Below, piece after piece: positions 17,301 to 27,170 of a stretch of DNA of 64,000 nucleotides; within the stretch, counting starts at the first letter, position 1, and each line of letters opens with the position of its first letter. Origin of the DNA: an uncultured Gelidibacter sp. (lineage in GTDB: Bacteria > Bacteroidota > Bacteroidia > Flavobacteriales > Flavobacteriaceae); contig NZ_CANMTE010000006.1 of assembly GCF_947500795.1 (NCBI RefSeq), positions 83,808-147,807 of the forward strand, read 5' to 3'. The position numbers were made by a program, and so were the translations under genes. The notes beneath the pieces were generated by a model. The model saw nothing but the letters and a program-made list of their open reading frames with translations, ran no database searches and was not told the DNA's origin.

Positions 17301-18521
17301 ATGAGATCTTCTTCAACATTTTCAGTACTGTTTTGGGCATACGGTAAACGCGCCGTAAATGACAAAGCAAACATTTACGTACGTATTACTTCAAATGGCC
17401 AACGTGTCAACATAAGTCTTAAAAAGAAAATCAATATTGCTACATGGGATGAAAAATCTCAAAGAGCAAAAGGGAAAGATAAGGATTCGCGAATTTTAAA
17501 TTTATATTTGAATGAAGTGCAATCAAAAATCTATCGGATTTATGAAGAACTAAAAACATCAGACAAACCATTTACCTCACAAATGATTAAGGCTAAATTT
17601 CTGGGAGAGGATAAAACGCACTTTACCTTTCGAGGTCTTATTGATTATTATAATAATAAGATGCAGCACAAACTGCACATAAATACGAGAGGCCAATATA
17701 AAACTAGCCAACAGTATATGTTACTGTATATTTCTGATGAATATAAGTTAACTGACTTGCCTCTTTCAGATTTGGATTATGGTTTTATAATTGGTTTTGA
17801 AAATTTCCTTCGTTCCTATACTCCAAAGATTGGCCAACCCAGAATCGGAAACAATACAGCAATGAAGCATATTAAGCGTTTACGAAGGATGGTCACGCTT
17901 GCCTACCGCATGGAATGGATTGATAGAGATCCGTTTGTCAATTTTAAAATGAAGATTGAAAAGAAAGAACGAAGCTTCCTTACAAAAGCAGAACTACAAG
18001 CTGTTGAAGATTTACATTCCTCAATTGAACGTTTGGTTATTGTTCGAGATTTATTTGTTTTCAGTTGTTACACGGGCATATCCTATAGCGATATCATAGA
18101 GTTGACAAGCAAAAACATTGTGGGTGGAATAGATGGTAATCCTTGGATAATGGCTACGAGAATAAAAACTGGCACTCCGTTTAAAATCCCGTTATTAGCA
18201 AAGGCTGGATGTTTAATTGATAAATACAGTGAGCACGTAAGGACATGTGAAAGTGATAACCTTTTACCCAAATTGTCGAATCAAAAATTGAACAGCTATC
18301 TGAAGGAGATAGCAGATCTCTGTGGCATCAAAAAGAATCTTACCTTTCACATGGCTCGACACACTTTTGCCACGACCGTGACCTTAAGTAATGGAGTTCC
18401 GATTGAAACAGTGTCTAAATTATTAGGCCACACAAAATTGGCAACAACCCAAATTTATGCACAAGTAGTGGAAAAAAAGGTAAGTCAGGATATGGAGAAA
18501 TTGAAATTGATACTGGGGTGA
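17301..18521 (+). CDS. Tyrosine recombinase / integrase of a second element
   Basis: 406 residues, same architecture as the integrase at 2434: Arm-DNA-binding N-terminus, SAM-like domain, catalytic domain. The active-site residues His350 and Arg353 (HMARH), LLGHT and Tyr386 (IYAQV) are present. The first arginine is replaced (YTGISYSD), as in CTnDOT IntDOT. It begins 228 bp after attR, which suggests a second element inserted at the same tRNA end. Its own far end was not found. The sequence right behind it is a truncated siderophore-interacting-protein gene, so a rearrangement has happened at its 3' side. Confidence 0.9.
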   Translation: MRSSSTFSVLFWAYGKRAVNDKANIYVRITSNGQRVNISLKKKINIATWDEKSQRAKGKDKDSRILNLYLNEVQSKIYRIYEELKTSDKPFTSQMIKAKFLGEDKTHFTFRGLIDYYNNKMQHKLHINTRGQYKTSQQYMLLYISDEYKLTDLPLSDLDYGFIIGFENFLRSYTPKIGQPRIGNNTAMKHIKRLRRMVTLAYRMEWIDRDPFVNFKMKIEKKERSFLTKAELQAVEDLHSSIERLVIVRDLFVFSCYTGISYSDIIELTSKNIVGGIDGNPWIMATRIKTGTPFKIPLLAKAGCLIDKYSEHVRTCESDNLLPKLSNQKLNSYLKEIADLCGIKKNLTFHMARHTFATTVTLSNGVPIETVSKLLGHTKLATTQIYAQVVEKKVSQDMEKLKLILG

Positions 18522-18559
18522 ACATTAAAATTAAATTGATTCATGAACTGAATGGGGTG

Positions 18560-19327
18560 TTAATGTTCGGCAGGTGAATAAAGTTCTTTTTTCCCTCGCT
18601 TCATCATCACACCTAAGGCATCTCCAGGTTTTGAATTTGCGGCCCAAGCAGATGCTGGTCCTTCATCGCCGTGAACCACAAAATCAATCCAGATTTCCTT
18701 TTTTTCCAAGTCAATTCCGCGGTGGGTATATGTACGTATGATGGGTTTTGAATACGTACGGGGATATTCCCAAGATCGAGTTTCAGAATTCATTTTTGGC
18801 ATTGTGAAATTTTATGTCCCAGCCGGAGGAATGATTATTTTATTGTTAATCCCTACCGTGGTATCCGCGATTTCAGTCACACTTTCACCTGTTAAGAAAA
18901 TTCTCAGGTAGTGCGGTGTAATATATTCTTTGCGCACTACAGTAAAGGGAGCGGCAATAAAGGGATTTGCCGAAGGGATGGTGCTGTCTTTCATATTTTC
19001 TTCTATAATATTTATGCGTGAAGTATTTGAAAATGAACCGAGGACTACAACTTTAGACCAATCTATTTCATCATTCATTTTGCTTATTCTGCAGTTTTCA
19101 AACGTATCATTTGGTTCCTGAAAAAAAGTAGCATTCGCCCAAGTGCCACTTACACGTACATGAGCAGGTGCAAGTCCTTTTGCCAAATTCATCAACCTTT
19201 TATCGGTAAGATTAATGGGCGACAGTTTTCGGTACAGCGCCTCGTCCTTTTGAGAAATGTCATACGATGAAACGTCTGCCAATTGAGGCAAGCTGTCCAT
19301 CAGATCATATGGTTCCGTCAGCCCCAC
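18560..19327 (-). pseudogene. Siderophore-interacting protein, N-terminal remnant
   Basis: Two in-frame pieces form the FAD-binding half of a SIP/ferric-chelate reductase. The first contains AAPFTVVRKEYITPHYLRIF and IIIPPAG. A TAA stop at 18812-18814 interrupts it; reading continues in the same frame with YTHRGID, IWIDFVVHGDEGPASAWAA and GDALGVMMK. The NAD-binding half is missing: the frame stops soon after LYSPAE, 38 bp from the second integrase. The first 80 residues of the 19327 ORF (LAPAHVRVSGTWAN) are unlike SIP and may come from another gene, possibly a heparanase-like hydrolase. The missing C-terminus of such a protein is found at 28573-28738. Confidence 0.8.
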
Positions 19328-19680
19328 TATTGTAAATACGATATTGGCGGTTCGGCTTTTTAATATTTTATTCCTTGTTGTGGCAGTTAGTTTATTGTCA
19401 ATTTGAAGTGTTTATTAGATCTAATATAAAAACAAAGTCCTTAAAAGTAATGACGTTTGCCTTTGAGGACTATTTAAATTGATTTGTGATTAAATCAAGT
19501 AGTCGACCAATAAAAATGCAAAATATTATGCTGGAAACGCAACGTTGCTACTTGCTGTTTTGTCCGCGAATACCTTTCACGTTCTCATGTTTTTGTTTGC
19601 CGCTGATTTTTATACTCGTATTATAAACGGATACACTAATAATTTCATGTATATAAATCTGTAAATAAATCCTTTATCTT
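19328..19680. other. Intergenic region without gene
   Basis: About 350 bp upstream of the SIP remnant and downstream of the patatin gene (both minus strand). An imperfect inverted repeat around AAGTCCTTAAAAG ... CTTTGAGGACT (about 19435-19470) could terminate transcription. No ORF is supported. Confidence 0.4.
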
Positions 19681-21924
19681 TTAAAAATTTAAAGAATAAC
19701 CTATGTTAAAACTGGCTGAAATATTATTATTTATATCATTATACATAAAAATAGCTTCTAGTGGCCCGATAAAGGATCTATAACCTGCAGCCAATGCAAT
19801 ACCCCAAACTGTACTGTCCGTCTGATTCTCGTCATTGATAAAATTAGATGTGATAAAATCGTATTTCAAAAAGCTTGACGCTCCGGTTAGAACAAGTTTT
19901 TTGGTCACAGAATAATGAAATCCTACCTGTGGAGCAATCACGCTGGAGCTGAAAATGGAATTGGCACGAAAACCCGGAAATAAAATCTGATTCCGTATGA
20001 CCAAAGCGTTGCCTCCAACAATAAAATCGTTGAGAAAAGGTTGCTTATTTCCAAAATGCATGCCTGAATGTAATTTAAAAAATAGGGAATGTTTATGAAT
20101 AGGCAAATAGTGAGCTGAATAATAATGTATCGAATAATATGCTTTTTTACTGAATAAGGGAGAAGGTTGTGGCGATCCTGAACTTCCATCATCATAAGTA
20201 AAATCGGGATGTTGATTGAAGTTTACGCCAGCTTCAAAATCAATAATATTACCGCTGTTTGGATAGGAAGGACTGTTTAAGTTGTTAAAATGTAAATCAA
20301 CAAATCCGGTAAGGAAATTGGTTTTCCCATAAGCCCTTGGGAATGTTTCAATCTCGGGTGAGTATTTTAGATGTTCATACCGTGAACCTATTCCTATAGT
20401 AAAATTTCCCGTAATAAGATTGTTGGCGTTTACCTCAAATGCAAAATGTTTATGATTATATAAACCTGATTTTTTGAGGTTCTCATTATATACGGATATG
20501 TCGGTATATTCTGCTTTTACAGTAGATTCCAGATACCAGTTTCTTTTGTTATTAAAGAAATACAGATTCCGTATATTAAACTGTGGATTCTCACCGATCG
20601 CAATTTCGGCAGAGGTTTCAGAAAATGGATTAGAATACCCCAATACCGTATAACCAAGTATCAAGGCAATCCCCCGCTCTGAATTATAGTTCAACCCCGT
20701 TTTAATAAGATGCTGCGGTTCTTTTTCAAAATTAATAGTTACCGTTACACTGTCACTTTCATTGTTTGGTACAGCCTCATAATTTATTTTTCTGAAATTT
20801 CCCGAACCAAAAACTTCCCTGATCCTATCGGAGAATACATCCGAAGAATAACTTTTATTATCTTGAAAATCCATCATATTCATAAAAAAATCGGCTTCTC
20901 TTTTACTGAGTCCGTTGGCATGAACTTTTGAAACAAACAATTCATTTGTCATTTTACGCTTCTCATTGTGTACGGGTTCTTTGCCATAAATTGCATCAAG
21001 CGAATCCTTGAACCGCTTCAACTGAGGATATGTTTCTTTTCCTCTCTTGATCCCTAGGCTAATGATTTCATTTGAGGACGAAAAACTTGATGCATTGAAT
21101 TTTTCAATGGGATAATCAACAAAGATATCTGTAGATTTTACTTGTTGCTGAAAATCCTTATTCTCCTTATAGAATGCAAGTTGAGAAATCAATTGAAATG
21201 GATTATCGATATCCTTTCTTTGCAATAAAATACCCGAAACGGAACTTCCAATAACAAAATCCGCGCCCATATCCTTGACTTCTGACACTGGAAAATTCAT
21301 GGCGATACCGCCGTCAATAAGGGTTTTTTCATCAATTTCGACGGGAGTAAAGGCGACTGGAATTGCCATACTTGCACGAATAGCTTTAACGATATTACCG
21401 TTTTTAAGAACTACGGCATCTCCATTTTCAATGTCTGCTGCAACACAGCGAAATCCTTTTTGGAATTTACTAAAATCCGCGGTTGTCAGGTAGGGAAAAA
21501 ACAATTCATTGAGCGTCAACCAAAGTTCATTGGATTCCAAAGCTCCTTTTCGGAAAGAAATTTTACCATCTATCAGAGGAATTTCAAGATATTTTCCCAT
21601 GTTATTTTTCTTTGGGAGTATCAGTAAATCATAGGGTGATCTATTTGTGAGTATCTTATCCCAATCTATTCTGCGCGCCATATCTACTATTTCTTGGCCG
21701 CTGTAACCCACAGCATAAAGTCCGCCAACAATAGCGCCCATACTCGTTCCTGTGACATAATCCACTTTAACTCCGGCCGAATCAATAGCCTGTAACAATC
21801 CTATGTGAGCAAGCCCTTTAGCACCACCGCCACTCAGGGTAAGCCCAATTTTGGGACGTTCGCTTTCTTGGGAAAAAGCAATTGAACACATTAAACAAAA
21901 AAGGATCAGGAAATATTTTTTCAT
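19681..21924 (-). CDS. Patatin-like phospholipase with C-terminal outer-membrane barrel
   Basis: 747 residues. A signal peptide (1-18, ending AFS) is followed by a patatin domain with oxyanion loop GGGAKG (32-37), nucleophile Ser61 in GTSMG and the DGG of the catalytic dyad near residue 203. After about residue 320 come a POTRA-like segment and a BamA-type 16-strand-like barrel ending with a terminal aromatic residue (SLNF). It should sit in the outer membrane and act as a lipase or protein-secretion type V-like factor; the substrate is unknown. It is the last gene of the minus-strand run that starts with the AraC regulator. Confidence 0.88.
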   Translation of the reverse strand: MKKYFLILFCLMCSIAFSQESERPKIGLTLSGGGAKGLAHIGLLQAIDSAGVKVDYVTGTSMGAIVGGLYAVGYSGQEIVDMARRIDWDKILTNRSPYDLLILPKKNNMGKYLEIPLIDGKISFRKGALESNELWLTLNELFFPYLTTADFSKFQKGFRCVAADIENGDAVVLKNGNIVKAIRASMAIPVAFTPVEIDEKTLIDGGIAMNFPVSEVKDMGADFVIGSSVSGILLQRKDIDNPFQLISQLAFYKENKDFQQQVKSTDIFVDYPIEKFNASSFSSSNEIISLGIKRGKETYPQLKRFKDSLDAIYGKEPVHNEKRKMTNELFVSKVHANGLSKREADFFMNMMDFQDNKSYSSDVFSDRIREVFGSGNFRKINYEAVPNNESDSVTVTINFEKEPQHLIKTGLNYNSERGIALILGYTVLGYSNPFSETSAEIAIGENPQFNIRNLYFFNNKRNWYLESTVKAEYTDISVYNENLKKSGLYNHKHFAFEVNANNLITGNFTIGIGSRYEHLKYSPEIETFPRAYGKTNFLTGFVDLHFNNLNSPSYPNSGNIIDFEAGVNFNQHPDFTYDDGSSGSPQPSPLFSKKAYYSIHYYSAHYLPIHKHSLFFKLHSGMHFGNKQPFLNDFIVGGNALVIRNQILFPGFRANSIFSSSVIAPQVGFHYSVTKKLVLTGASSFLKYDFITSNFINDENQTDSTVWGIALAAGYRSFIGPLEAIFMYNDINNNISASFNIGYSLNF

Positions 21925-21933
21925 AGTAAAAGT

Positions 21934-22725
21934 TTAGTCAATCGCTTCTTTGTGCGTGTTTCTACTTATTACAGGTGCCACATATTTTTTATATAAATCT
22001 TTATACAGGATTTTTAATCGTTTGAAAACCTGATATTTTTTTCTTTGATATAATTGTTTGTGAGCAAATGAGAAAACATCGAACTCAGCCATCTCTGCAT
22101 ATTTTGAGATAAGGATTGAATATTGTTCAAAGGGCAGAAAGAGTCGATTCAAATTCTTGACCCTTCTCTGTTGAGTCGGCTTTTTGAACTTTAATCGATT
22201 AATGTCAACCAAGGAGAAATCAAAATTCCCTTTATGATCCTTTGTCGTTAATATATTAGATGTGTGTAAATCAAAATGAAATACTTCTTTTTTATGAAGA
22301 TTATATAAAAACGCTCCCATAGCTTCTAAAAAAGGTGCATCAGGACGCTCCGTTAGATATCTATCGGCTGTTTCATGTTCCATAAAACAACTTATAAAAT
22401 AAGAGTTCTTTAAGAATAATCCAGAGCTCTCTTCCACATAAGCAACGGGAAAAGGTGTACCTATTTTGAGATCCAATAATCTAAGGGCATTTTCATACGA
22501 GCGTCTGGCTTTAGATTTTCTAAGAAATTTGTAAATAATCCTATTGGCTATGGTAATCTTTTTAAAAGATTTTACAACAAACTTATTCGTTTGGTATTCA
22601 AAAATCTTAATTTCATTTCTATGGTTTTGAATAATATGTCCTTGTGTAGCAAAATTGTCAATAGTGTCTGCTATAAATCCATTTAGATGTAAGTAATCTA
22701 AATGGATTTTCATCTTTCTCTTCAT
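21934..22725 (-). CDS. Lipopolysaccharide kinase-like protein (Kdo/WaaP fold)
   Basis: 263 residues of a small protein-kinase-like fold. The catalytic-loop motif HFDLHTSNIL and the metal motif SLVDINR are both clear, and an invariant-lysine candidate lies in NKFVVKSFK. In this family the kinase phosphorylates Kdo or heptose of LPS inner core. The gene ends 9 bp before the patatin-barrel gene, so both may act on the outer membrane. Confidence 0.75.
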   Translation of the reverse strand: MKRKMKIHLDYLHLNGFIADTIDNFATQGHIIQNHRNEIKIFEYQTNKFVVKSFKKITIANRIIYKFLRKSKARRSYENALRLLDLKIGTPFPVAYVEESSGLFLKNSYFISCFMEHETADRYLTERPDAPFLEAMGAFLYNLHKKEVFHFDLHTSNILTTKDHKGNFDFSLVDINRLKFKKPTQQRRVKNLNRLFLPFEQYSILISKYAEMAEFDVFSFAHKQLYQRKKYQVFKRLKILYKDLYKKYVAPVISRNTHKEAID

Positions 22726-22759
22726 TTCTCATCAATTTTTCCATTATTAAATTTCGTAA

Positions 22760-23011
22760 CTAATCAGTTCTAACAAGAAATTCTATCCCTTTAGGGTTAA
22801 GGTTAAAACAAGTGCATTTCGAAATAGATTGATTAAATTTCTTTTTTCTGCTAACATCTGACCGTGTTTCGCTAGTCAGTTCCAGGGTTATTAGAGCTTG
22901 CTCTATTTTTCTATTTTCCAAGAACTCATAATATTCTTCACGTAGATCTTCGATTTTTTCCTTTAGTTCTTTAGTGATTTTAAAAAAGGTAGCCATAGTC
23001 TTAGATTTCAT
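22760..23011 (-). CDS. Small hypothetical protein coupled to the MFS pump
   Basis: 83 residues. Its ATG overlaps the MFS stop (ATGA), which argues for a real, co-translated gene. A helical, highly charged N-terminal half (KITKELKEKIEDLREEYYEF) is followed by a basic stretch and CTCFNLNPKGIEF. No family is recognised; it could be a regulator or modulator of the pump. Confidence 0.5.
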   Translation of the reverse strand: MKSKTMATFFKITKELKEKIEDLREEYYEFLENRKIEQALITLELTSETRSDVSRKKKFNQSISKCTCFNLNPKGIEFLVRTD

Positions 23012-24567
23012 GTTAATTGATTACTGAATTTATAACCCTTAATGCTATTGCCTCTGATTACTTTTCTGAATAAAATCAGTCTTCTGTAATTGAACTGTCC
23101 GTAATGGTGGGTTAGTACGAAAACAAGTATGGGTATAATAAACCAGCACAAAGCGCCTAAGACTATTTTTAAAGAAGCCAGCATCGCATTGATCTGCGTT
23201 GTTCCATAGATGCTCATACCGTTGGCAAAATATCCCGCATCCAGATGCATAGAAATATTGTTCAGGCTCTGCCATTGACCTTGATAAGTCGCCCAACCGA
23301 TGATAACTCCGCCAAAAGCGGTTGCAAGAAAGGTCCGTACCATCAGCAGAATACCGATAATACCGAGCATATCGTTCATTTCTAAATCCAGCGAGGCGTA
23401 AAACCAAATGCCTATAAAGAGAATACCCATTCCCGCACCTTTGAAGATCATGGGAATGTAGAAATATTCGATATTCATCTGTGGTTGTATAAGCAGGTAG
23501 AGCATCAGGGTATGCAGAAAGAATGCTATAAAGCCCGAAGCTATATAGTATTTCAGGTTCCACTTGTTTTTAAAGCTATAAAAAGCAAAAACTCCTCCGA
23601 TAACGATACCCGGGATCATCCATAAATTCAGTTTAGCGTTAATCAGGTTATTGTAACCTAAAACACCTACGGTATATTGAACAAAAATGCTTGTACTTGC
23701 AAGATAAACACCCAAATACATCAGTAAGATAAGGCTATGCGAAATGTTTACTTTTTTGAGTATAAAATCAAACTTTATCAGTTTCCGCTTACGTGTTTTT
23801 TGTATTAATATAGTCGCCAATAACAATACTATACCTAATAACAGCGTCCATATAATTAAAGGCGAACTGAACCAACCCTGCTGGCGCATAAAGGTAAGGC
23901 CTACGTTAAAGCACATGGCAGAAACAGCCAACAATCCCAAGGATAACCAGTCAATCTGGTACAGGGGCATTTTGAAAGAGAATCGTTGGTTGTGCTGAAA
24001 TATTAAAGATAAAGCAGCAATAACAAGCATCAATGCAGACATAATGAAATAAGGAGCTTGCCAGCTGCTGGTAAAGACCAGATTCGACATTAGATAAGCA
24101 GATAATTGCCCGATGCCTATTGTCAAAGGATAGAATATTGCGTAGAATTTTCCTCTGTCTCCCGAAGGAGATAAAATAAACATAACGGGCAATATCATCT
24201 CAATCATTGGAAACATTTTAAAGAAGCCAATAAAAAAACTTGCTGTAACTACCACCAACGGATTGTCTGTTGTTCCGATCACAAAAGAAAGTATGGCCAA
24301 TATAATAGCACTGCCGGTAATTATTTCTTTTGAACGGAAACGCATTTTTACACGTAAGACGATCATAACAGCGATAGCCATACCGATTGTGGTGGCGTTG
24401 TTTGCCAGCGAAATATATTCCGAATAGGTTGCCAGTGCTCCCGCAATATCTGTCGTATTGCTGGTATAAACCCCCATCACCGCTAACATCGGAAACAGGA
24501 ATATAATAATTAGCAGCAACATGAGCGGTTTAGGAACCCAATCGGCAAACGGACCTTTATTGTACAT
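23008..24567 (-). CDS. MFS multidrug efflux pump, DHA2/EmrB type
   Basis: 519 residues with about 14 hydrophobic segments, the size of the drug:H+ antiporter-2 group. It belongs to an EmrAB-TolC-like tripartite system with the preceding HlyD-family adaptor and TolC-family channel. The spacing to the adaptor gene is 7 bp. The substrate is not predictable from sequence. Confidence 0.88.
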   Translation of the reverse strand: MYNKGPFADWVPKPLMLLLIIIFLFPMLAVMGVYTSNTTDIAGALATYSEYISLANNATTIGMAIAVMIVLRVKMRFRSKEIITGSAIILAILSFVIGTTDNPLVVVTASFFIGFFKMFPMIEMILPVMFILSPSGDRGKFYAIFYPLTIGIGQLSAYLMSNLVFTSSWQAPYFIMSALMLVIAALSLIFQHNQRFSFKMPLYQIDWLSLGLLAVSAMCFNVGLTFMRQQGWFSSPLIIWTLLLGIVLLLATILIQKTRKRKLIKFDFILKKVNISHSLILLMYLGVYLASTSIFVQYTVGVLGYNNLINAKLNLWMIPGIVIGGVFAFYSFKNKWNLKYYIASGFIAFFLHTLMLYLLIQPQMNIEYFYIPMIFKGAGMGILFIGIWFYASLDLEMNDMLGIIGILLMVRTFLATAFGGVIIGWATYQGQWQSLNNISMHLDAGYFANGMSIYGTTQINAMLASLKIVLGALCWFIIPILVFVLTHHYGQFNYRRLILFRKVIRGNSIKGYKFSNQLT

Positions 24568-24574
24568 AATGTTG

Positions 24575-25723
24575 TTACTTTAGGGTTACTTCTACATTCA
24601 TTCCTGTTCGTAGCAATTTCACTTCCTCTGGCTTATTGTTTACTGTAAATTCAATCCGAACCGGGATACGCTGTTGTACTTTTACAAAATTTCCCGTCGA
24701 ATTGTCCACAGGCACAGCCGCATATCTAGCTCCTGTAGCTCCTGAAATAGCCGTTACCTTTCCTTCAAATTCTTTCCCGCCCAAAGCATCTACTTTTATT
24801 TTTGCCAATCCATCGATAGTTACTTTTTCCATCTGTTTTTCACGGTAATTAGCTGTAATCCAAACATTGTTATCATCTACAATCGTAGCCACCTGTTGGC
24901 CTGGACTTAACAACTGCCCGATATTTATGGTTCTTCTTCCCATAATTCCATCATGCGGGGCAGTAATTACCGTGTAGGAAAGATTGAGCTTTGCCATTTC
25001 AAGTGCATTTTCGGCACGTTTTATTTCGGCATCGTTCATTCCCAATCTGGATTGTACCTCGTTTACAGACAATTCACTGGTTGTTTTGGAATTGATAACA
25101 GATTGATATTGCGAAACCTGAGCTTCCAACTGGGCCTTTTGAGCATCATAGTCCGTTTTTACCTGGTCGAATTGCTGGCGTGTTACCGCTTCATCTTTTA
25201 GCAGGTTTTGATAACGGTTAAAATTTTGTTCCGCATTCCACAGCCGCGCTTTTGCCACTTCAATGTTTGCTTTCGCTGCGGCAACATTTGCGCCTACGGT
25301 ATTCACATTATTGCTTGCTGTTATTACGGAGGTAGCTGTGGCATTTCTGGAAGCCAGTGCAGCCATATAAGCAGCTTCCGCCTGTCCCAGCTGAGTCTGT
25401 ATTTCCCTGTCGTCCAAAATAACGAGCGTATCTCCTTTTTTGACATACTGATGGTCTACAAACCTTATTTCGTTTATATAAGCCGAAACACGCGTGTTGA
25501 TAGGGTTGATGAACGATTCGACCTGAGCGGAATTGGTATAACGTTCATTTCCTACGTTAAAATAGGATTTTACGACCCAATACAGACCAATGAGGACAAA
25601 TACCAGAATCACCATATTGATGACCTTTCCCTTAACATTATTATGGTTTGATTTTCTTGGATTTTCGGCATCTTTCTGTGCAGGTTGCTGCGCTGTACTT
25701 TCTTGTGTTTTATCTTGTGACAT
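24575..25723 (-). CDS. HlyD/EmrA-family membrane fusion protein
   Basis: 382 residues. A polar N-terminus is followed by one membrane anchor (about 33-50), a biotinyl-lipoyl half (SAYINEIRFVDHQYVKKGD), a long coiled coil rich in Ala/Gln (110-220), the second lipoyl half (ITAPHDGIMGRR) and a beta-barrel. It bridges the inner-membrane pump and the outer channel of the same operon. Confidence 0.9.
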   Translation of the reverse strand: MSQDKTQESTAQQPAQKDAENPRKSNHNNVKGKVINMVILVFVLIGLYWVVKSYFNVGNERYTNSAQVESFINPINTRVSAYINEIRFVDHQYVKKGDTLVILDDREIQTQLGQAEAAYMAALASRNATATSVITASNNVNTVGANVAAAKANIEVAKARLWNAEQNFNRYQNLLKDEAVTRQQFDQVKTDYDAQKAQLEAQVSQYQSVINSKTTSELSVNEVQSRLGMNDAEIKRAENALEMAKLNLSYTVITAPHDGIMGRRTINIGQLLSPGQQVATIVDDNNVWITANYREKQMEKVTIDGLAKIKVDALGGKEFEGKVTAISGATGARYAAVPVDNSTGNFVKVQQRIPVRIEFTVNNKPEEVKLLRTGMNVEVTLK

Positions 25724-25766
25724 TACTTTATTTATTTGAATTTGAAAAAATGGATAAGGGAGGTAA

Positions 25767-27086
25767 TTATAGCTTTCCGCTTTCTTTTAAAAGTTTGTAA
25801 TAAGCGAAAATGATGTTTATATCAGAGTTTGTGTATTGTAATTCCGCATCTAATTTTGCATTACTTGCATCTATCATATCAAGCAAAATTGCCAACTGAT
25901 TATTGTATTTACTTTCCATGATCCGGTAATTTTCATCCGCTAATTCTTGGTTTTTCTCTAGGGTTTTATTTTGGGTGATGGTCTCTTTGTATTTAATATA
26001 AGCGGCATTTACGGCAACGCCGATCATTTGTTCGGTTTCATAAGCTTGGGCTTCGGCTCTTTCCACTTCATATTTATTTAGCCGGATTTCTTTTGAAGTT
26101 TTATAGAGAGAACCGATATCATAACTAAGTGATAATCCCACATTCCAGCCGTTGGAATACATATCCAGAACCGGAGATGAAGTCGTGATCGGACGTTGAA
26201 GACTGTTTCCTGCAAAAGCGACCAAAGCGGGCATACGCGCTGATTTGGTTATTTTTTCAGAAGTTTCATAGATTTCTACTGATTTTCGAGCCATTAATAG
26301 AGAAGGATGACTTTGTATATCGTTCTGGTTTATCTCTAAAAGGGACATTTCCCGATGCTCTCTTAAAGCCGAATCATCGGCTACAATCTGGGTTTCTGGG
26401 GGCAAGCCCATCGCTACCGTAAGCTGTTTATTTAAGATCTGTATGTTGTTCTCAATAACCTGTAAAGTGAGATTTAGATTGGAAATCTGTAGCTCACCCC
26501 GAATAACATCATTCCGAGTCACCATTCCTTGCTCATAGAAACGGTTGATATTCTCTATACGTTGCTGAGCAAGTGCTATATTCTGGCGGTAAACATCGGC
26601 CTGATTTTGCAGTTTATATAAGTCCAAATAGTATCCTAAAGCAAGTAGTTTGATATTTTGCTCATTAGAGAGATGACTAAGAGATGCTAAATCTTCCTGA
26701 AGCGATTTTACCTGAATCGTATTTCGCACGATATTTCCCTTCCAAATCAATTGTGTTGCTTCTAAGGATAGGGTGTTTCCGAAGTGTGGCATATCGATTT
26801 TTGTTGCGTTGGAAAAGTCTTTGTCTAAAATAGTTGCATCTCCAATATATAAGGCGTTAGCACTAATATTAAGATCAGGAAGCTGCATATTCCTAGCGAC
26901 TTTGACATCTTGTTCGGCGATTTTGAAATTTGCTTTAGAGACGGATAAAGACGGATTGTTTTCTAAAGTCAGCGAGAAAAGCTCCGCAATAGTAATCTTT
27001 TTCTCCAAGTTTTTTTGGGCAAATAAAGAACCCGAAAAAGACACACAGATTATCAAAAACAGATAACTGATTGGTTTTGTTTTCAT
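25767..27086 (-). CDS. TolC-family outer membrane efflux protein
   Basis: 439 residues with a signal peptide (cleavage after SLFA) and two repeated helical halves typical of TolC (ITIAELFSLTLENNPSL at the start, ITQNKTLEKNQELADENY in the second). It forms the outer-membrane exit duct for the pump encoded downstream. Confidence 0.9.
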   Translation of the reverse strand: MKTKPISYLFLIICVSFSGSLFAQKNLEKKITIAELFSLTLENNPSLSVSKANFKIAEQDVKVARNMQLPDLNISANALYIGDATILDKDFSNATKIDMPHFGNTLSLEATQLIWKGNIVRNTIQVKSLQEDLASLSHLSNEQNIKLLALGYYLDLYKLQNQADVYRQNIALAQQRIENINRFYEQGMVTRNDVIRGELQISNLNLTLQVIENNIQILNKQLTVAMGLPPETQIVADDSALREHREMSLLEINQNDIQSHPSLLMARKSVEIYETSEKITKSARMPALVAFAGNSLQRPITTSSPVLDMYSNGWNVGLSLSYDIGSLYKTSKEIRLNKYEVERAEAQAYETEQMIGVAVNAAYIKYKETITQNKTLEKNQELADENYRIMESKYNNQLAILLDMIDASNAKLDAELQYTNSDINIIFAYYKLLKESGKL

Positions 27087-27170
27087 TGTATTCTACGTTT
27101 ATAAATTCTACGGTGCAAAATTCGAAATAATCGTAGTTTTTAAAAAGGTTGAGAAAACAGGGAAAGAGGT

